From the NCBI GenBank assembly GCA_022376515.1, contig WTXI01000002.1, positions 930,001-994,000 of the forward strand: a DNA stretch of 64,000 bases, written 5' to 3'. The DNA comes from Lactifluus volemus. Lineage: Eukaryota > Basidiomycota > Agaricomycetes > Russulales > Russulaceae. Shown here piece by piece: positions 61,652-64,000 of the stretch (positions within the stretch are counted from its first letter, which is position 1; each line of letters starts with the position of its first letter). The notes under the pieces were generated by a model. That model searched no databases. It was not told the origin of the DNA and saw nothing but the letters and a program-made list of their open reading frames with translations. The translations under genes were made by a program, and so were the position numbers.

Positions 61652-62378
61652 ACCACAACCGTCCAGTGCAGAAAAAGGTACCGTTTTCCAATGTCGAAAA
61701 ACCCTCCATTCGGTTTCTAATATCAATGCGATGCGAAGGTACTACTGACATTCGACAAGATCACCAGAAAAAAAGTTCACCCTCGTTGGCCATCTTTCAC
61801 CTTCAAGCTTCAAGTTGGGCTGTCCTACTGTACCAACGTATTCTCTCACTCAGACTACGGACTGAATTTGTACTGTTTACTCGACGATGCTCTATGCTCT
61901 CGCTTGTTAAGAGGACTCTTGTTGGATGAAGCCATCATACTGTATTAGAGTGCGCCTAGCTTCCCCCCCCCACACTGCTCACCGGTACTCGATTTGAAAC
62001 ACTGATCTTCCATCCGACATCCTACCTGTAGCTTTATCTCGTATCTCTTAACTCTTTACTATGTTGATATGTCTAATATGTGGTATGTTTGAATCCAAGG
62101 ACGTTTCGCACGCTCCAGTGTATCAGATTCTTCACTCTGTGAGGACATGGTTAAAATAGACAAGGAGTCAATAGGCACGGCTCCGGTGATGACAAGACAC
62201 TCAAAGTGTGGACCATTGTCCCAAGAAATATCATGACAGAGTACGACACTCGAACAGATCCCTGAGGCAACGGTCACGCGGGAAATTCAGCAAAAGGTAC
62301 ACAATTGTTGTTTCGTCAGCCATCTATTTTTACAATAAAGGTTGAGTTCTACACCGGGTTCTTCATGTTGTAATTCCT
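61652..62378. other. Intergenic between convergent C2H2 and RIB4 genes
   Basis: Short frames only, with nothing recognised. Confidence 0.5.
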
Positions 62379-63053
62379 TCAGAATATTCCTTCGCTCCAC
62401 TTTCGAGTCCGGGATGCCATTTCTACCGCCGCCGTGCCCCAGTCCTCGCCGTGGTTGTGCTTCTTCGAGCCGAGTCCTGCACGGTCTAGAGCTTGTTGTT
62501 CGGAGAGCGCGGTGAGGACCCCAAATATGACTGGCACGCCAGTGTCGAGCCCTACGCGCATGATCGCGTGCGAGACGCTTTCACAGATGTACTCAAAGTG
62601 CATGGTCTCGCCTTTGATGAGAACACCGATAGCGATCACCGCATCGAAGGGCCGATTCTGAGTGTTTGGCCCTGCCAAGCTAGAGACGGGCGTGGAAGAG
62701 CGGCCGGAGGATGCCAGTCCTCCAAGTAGATCGGTCGCCGTGGCACCTGCTTGAACGAGTGAACCAGCGATAATCCTGCAAGGCCAAAAAAAAATTAAGA
62801 GAGATGAGTAGGAGAAATAAGGATATGGTGCAGACCGTTGACAAGCCAAGGGAAGCTCGAAGCTGCCAGGGACGGTTTGAGTGACGATATTCTGGTCGAG
62901 GACGCCGGCCTCGTTGAGCTTCTTCTTAGCGCCATTTACTAGGGCATCGATGACTGGTTTGTTCCAACGTGAGTGAACAATCGCGATCCTCAAAGGCCTT
63001 CCATCGAAAGTTTCGGTAAATTCAGGACCAGACTTGATAGTCGATGACAACAT
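62379..63053 (-). CDS. RIB4: 6,7-dimethyl-8-ribityllumazine synthase
   Basis: Exons 63053-62836 and 62775-62379 give 615 nt (204 aa) in frame. Active-site blocks are all present: IAIVHSRWNKPVIDAL, TVPGSFELPLACQR, IAIGVLIKGETMHFEYICES, GVPVIFGVLTALSEQQALDR and KHNHGEDWGTAAVEMA. The Gly/Ser-rich insertion (LLGGLASSGRSSTPVSSLAG) before the GETMHFEYI loop makes it longer than bacterial enzymes. It condenses 5-amino-6-ribitylaminouracil with 3,4-dihydroxy-2-butanone 4-phosphate in riboflavin synthesis. Confidence 0.97.
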   Translation of the reverse strand: MLSSTIKSGPEFTETFDGRPLRIAIVHSRWNKPVIDALVNGAKKKLNEAGVLDQNIVTQTVPGSFELPLACQRSAPYPYFSYSSLLIFFWPCRIIAGSLVQAGATATDLLGGLASSGRSSTPVSSLAGPNTQNRPFDAVIAIGVLIKGETMHFEYICESVSHAIMRVGLDTGVPVIFGVLTALSEQQALDRAGLGSKKHNHGEDWGTAAVEMASRTRKWSEGIF

Positions 63054-63139
63054 GTTGATCGTGGATCGTAAGTAGAAAGATCTTGCAAGAATTATTTGAT
63101 TTTTAATCTCAGCAACTGCCCCTTTTGGCCAATACTCTC
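63054..63139. promoter_or_regulatory. 86-bp divergent promoter: RIB4 / SRP40-like
   Basis: Only 86 bp lie between the two start codons, the shortest divergent spacer in the window. It is AT-rich with a TTTTTAATC stretch near 63101. A shared bidirectional promoter is the simplest reading. Confidence 0.5.
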
Positions 63140-64000
63140 ATGAATACAGTCGACGACTTGGCTTGTACGTTTTCCTCTCTTTTTCTCTCTTTATCATCTC
63201 TTTTCAACCTCATCTAATAGATACTTATACCTTGGTTCATGCCTTTTTAAAGGAGAGATCACACAAAAAAGCCGCGAGCGCTCTTAAAAAGGCTGTCACT
63301 GGCATTGTTACAATAGACGACAAACACGACGAGCATGAGGGATCAACGCTCCTCAATATTTTAAAGGAATGGAGAAAGCTCAAGCGGCTGCGGGTACTGG
63401 GTGAGTCAATGTCCATACTCATTTCCTTCTCATTTTTTGAGCGATCCCAGAGGTTCTAGTACAAGCTCTGATTCTGATTCCGGTAAGCCTTATGACGCTA
63501 AATTTGTTTTCTGTTTATTTCTCATGACTTCATCAGAGTCGCCGATAGCTCTTCTTCCGGCGACGACAGTGAAGTGGAAGACAACTTGGCTGTCAAGAGC
63601 GCCGGCAAGTTGAAGCCTTGTAAGACCCCCTACCTGCTGAGAATGTACCTCGTGCGACTTATATATGGTTATTCAACTTCCTTTCGTTCTTAGCTGATTC
63701 CGCTGGTATTAACGAGTACCTGTCTATTTCTCACGCCAACTTCGCATTAGCTGATAGCAGCGACAGCGACGACAGTGATGATACCGTCAAGAAGGTAACG
63801 CCGCAAGTTGAGAATGCAAAGGAGCTCCGGCGCGATTCGAGTAAAACACTGTCTTCTTTGGATGACGTTGGTGATGAGCCTTCAGACGAGTCAGACTCAG
63901 ATATCGATTCGGTTTCTGACTCTGTGTCAGACTCTGACGATGGCAAGAATAAGAAGCAAACTGTCAGCCACAAAAAGCTTTCTACCTCGTCCTCAGACAT
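63140..64000 (+). CDS. SRP40: SRP40/Nopp140-like nucleolar protein, 5' part (runs off the window)
   Basis: Exon 1 (63140-63164) is MNTVDDLA and is joined to TYTLVHAFLKERSHKKAASA, a LisH-like dimerisation motif as in Nopp140/SRP40. Next comes LNILKEWRKLKRL. Downstream exons carry acidic serine tracts (SSSDSDSG, DSSSSGDDSEVEDN, DSSDSDDSDD and DEPSDESDSDIDSVSDSVSD), typical of casein-kinase-2 phosphorylated nucleolar chaperones that accompany snoRNPs. The C-terminal SRP40 domain would lie beyond position 64000 and cannot be checked. Confidence 0.8.

Noticed and set aside
1..64000. CRISPR array, prophage, biosynthetic cluster or toxin-antitoxin system
   Set aside because: The window is eukaryotic; no direct-repeat array, no clustered secondary-metabolite enzymes and no such modules were seen.

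Overview
The window is nuclear DNA of a filamentous basidiomycete, most likely an Agaricomycete. Genes are split by many 45-65 nt GT-AG introns, there are no operons, and the proteins have basidiomycete-type architectures: a fused tryptophan synthase, an ankyrin-tailed cytosolic asparaginase, a WOPR regulator, BTB proteins and a HORMA/PHD meiotic protein. No CRISPR, phage or bacterial gene was seen. All functional calls come from reading translations and motifs; no database search was possible.

Layout. 1-5.1 kb: a broken fragment of a repetitive fungal family and a seven-exon BTB gene (-). 5.1-5.9 kb: a 550-bp TA-flanked inverted-repeat element and an intron-containing tRNA-Ser(AGA). 6.0-13.7 kb: a phytase-like histidine acid phosphatase, a DUF1776 protein, a cyclic-nucleotide phosphodiesterase, and a badly broken C2H2 zinc-finger region (all +). 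15.2-21 kb (-): an arrestin-like protein, ribosome-biogenesis factor BRX1 and a triple-KH RNA-binding protein. 21.5-26 kb: a monopolin Csm1/Pcs1-like protein (+) converging on an ankyrin-asparaginase (-). 26-32 kb (+): tryptophan synthase and eIF2B-beta. 32-37 kb: GUF1/LepA (-), Cwf18 (+) and a WOPR regulator (-). 38-47.4 kb: Elongin A (+), the WD40/CTLH protein GID7 (-) and a HOP1-like HORMA protein (+). 48.8-58 kb (+): Doa1/Ufd3, a histidine phosphatase, a VCX1-type Ca2+/H+ exchanger and a decayed tandem copy of that exchanger. 60.6-64 kb: a C2H2 protein (+), lumazine synthase (-) and the 5' part of an SRP40/Nopp140-like gene (+).

Functions are mostly core cell biology: ribosome assembly (BRX1, SRP40), translation (eIF2B-beta, GUF1, tRNA-Ser), splicing (Cwf18), transcription elongation (Elongin A), ubiquitin pathways (GID7, Doa1, Elongin A), meiosis and mitosis (HOP1, Csm1), amino-acid and vitamin metabolism (tryptophan synthase, asparaginase, lumazine synthase), and phosphate and calcium handling. 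Several divergent pairs share very short promoters.

Reading-frame quality is uneven. Six genes could be spliced by eye into perfect frames whose lengths divide by three. Many others, including genes expected to be essential (BRX1, eIF2B-beta, GUF1), carry single-base frame shifts in conserved coding sequence. I read most of these as base-level sequence errors, while the exchanger copy and the first fragment look like true decay. I found no convincing unknown multi-gene system. The best novelty leads are the inverted-repeat element, the decayed exchanger copy and an ambiguous GC-AG intron in Doa1.
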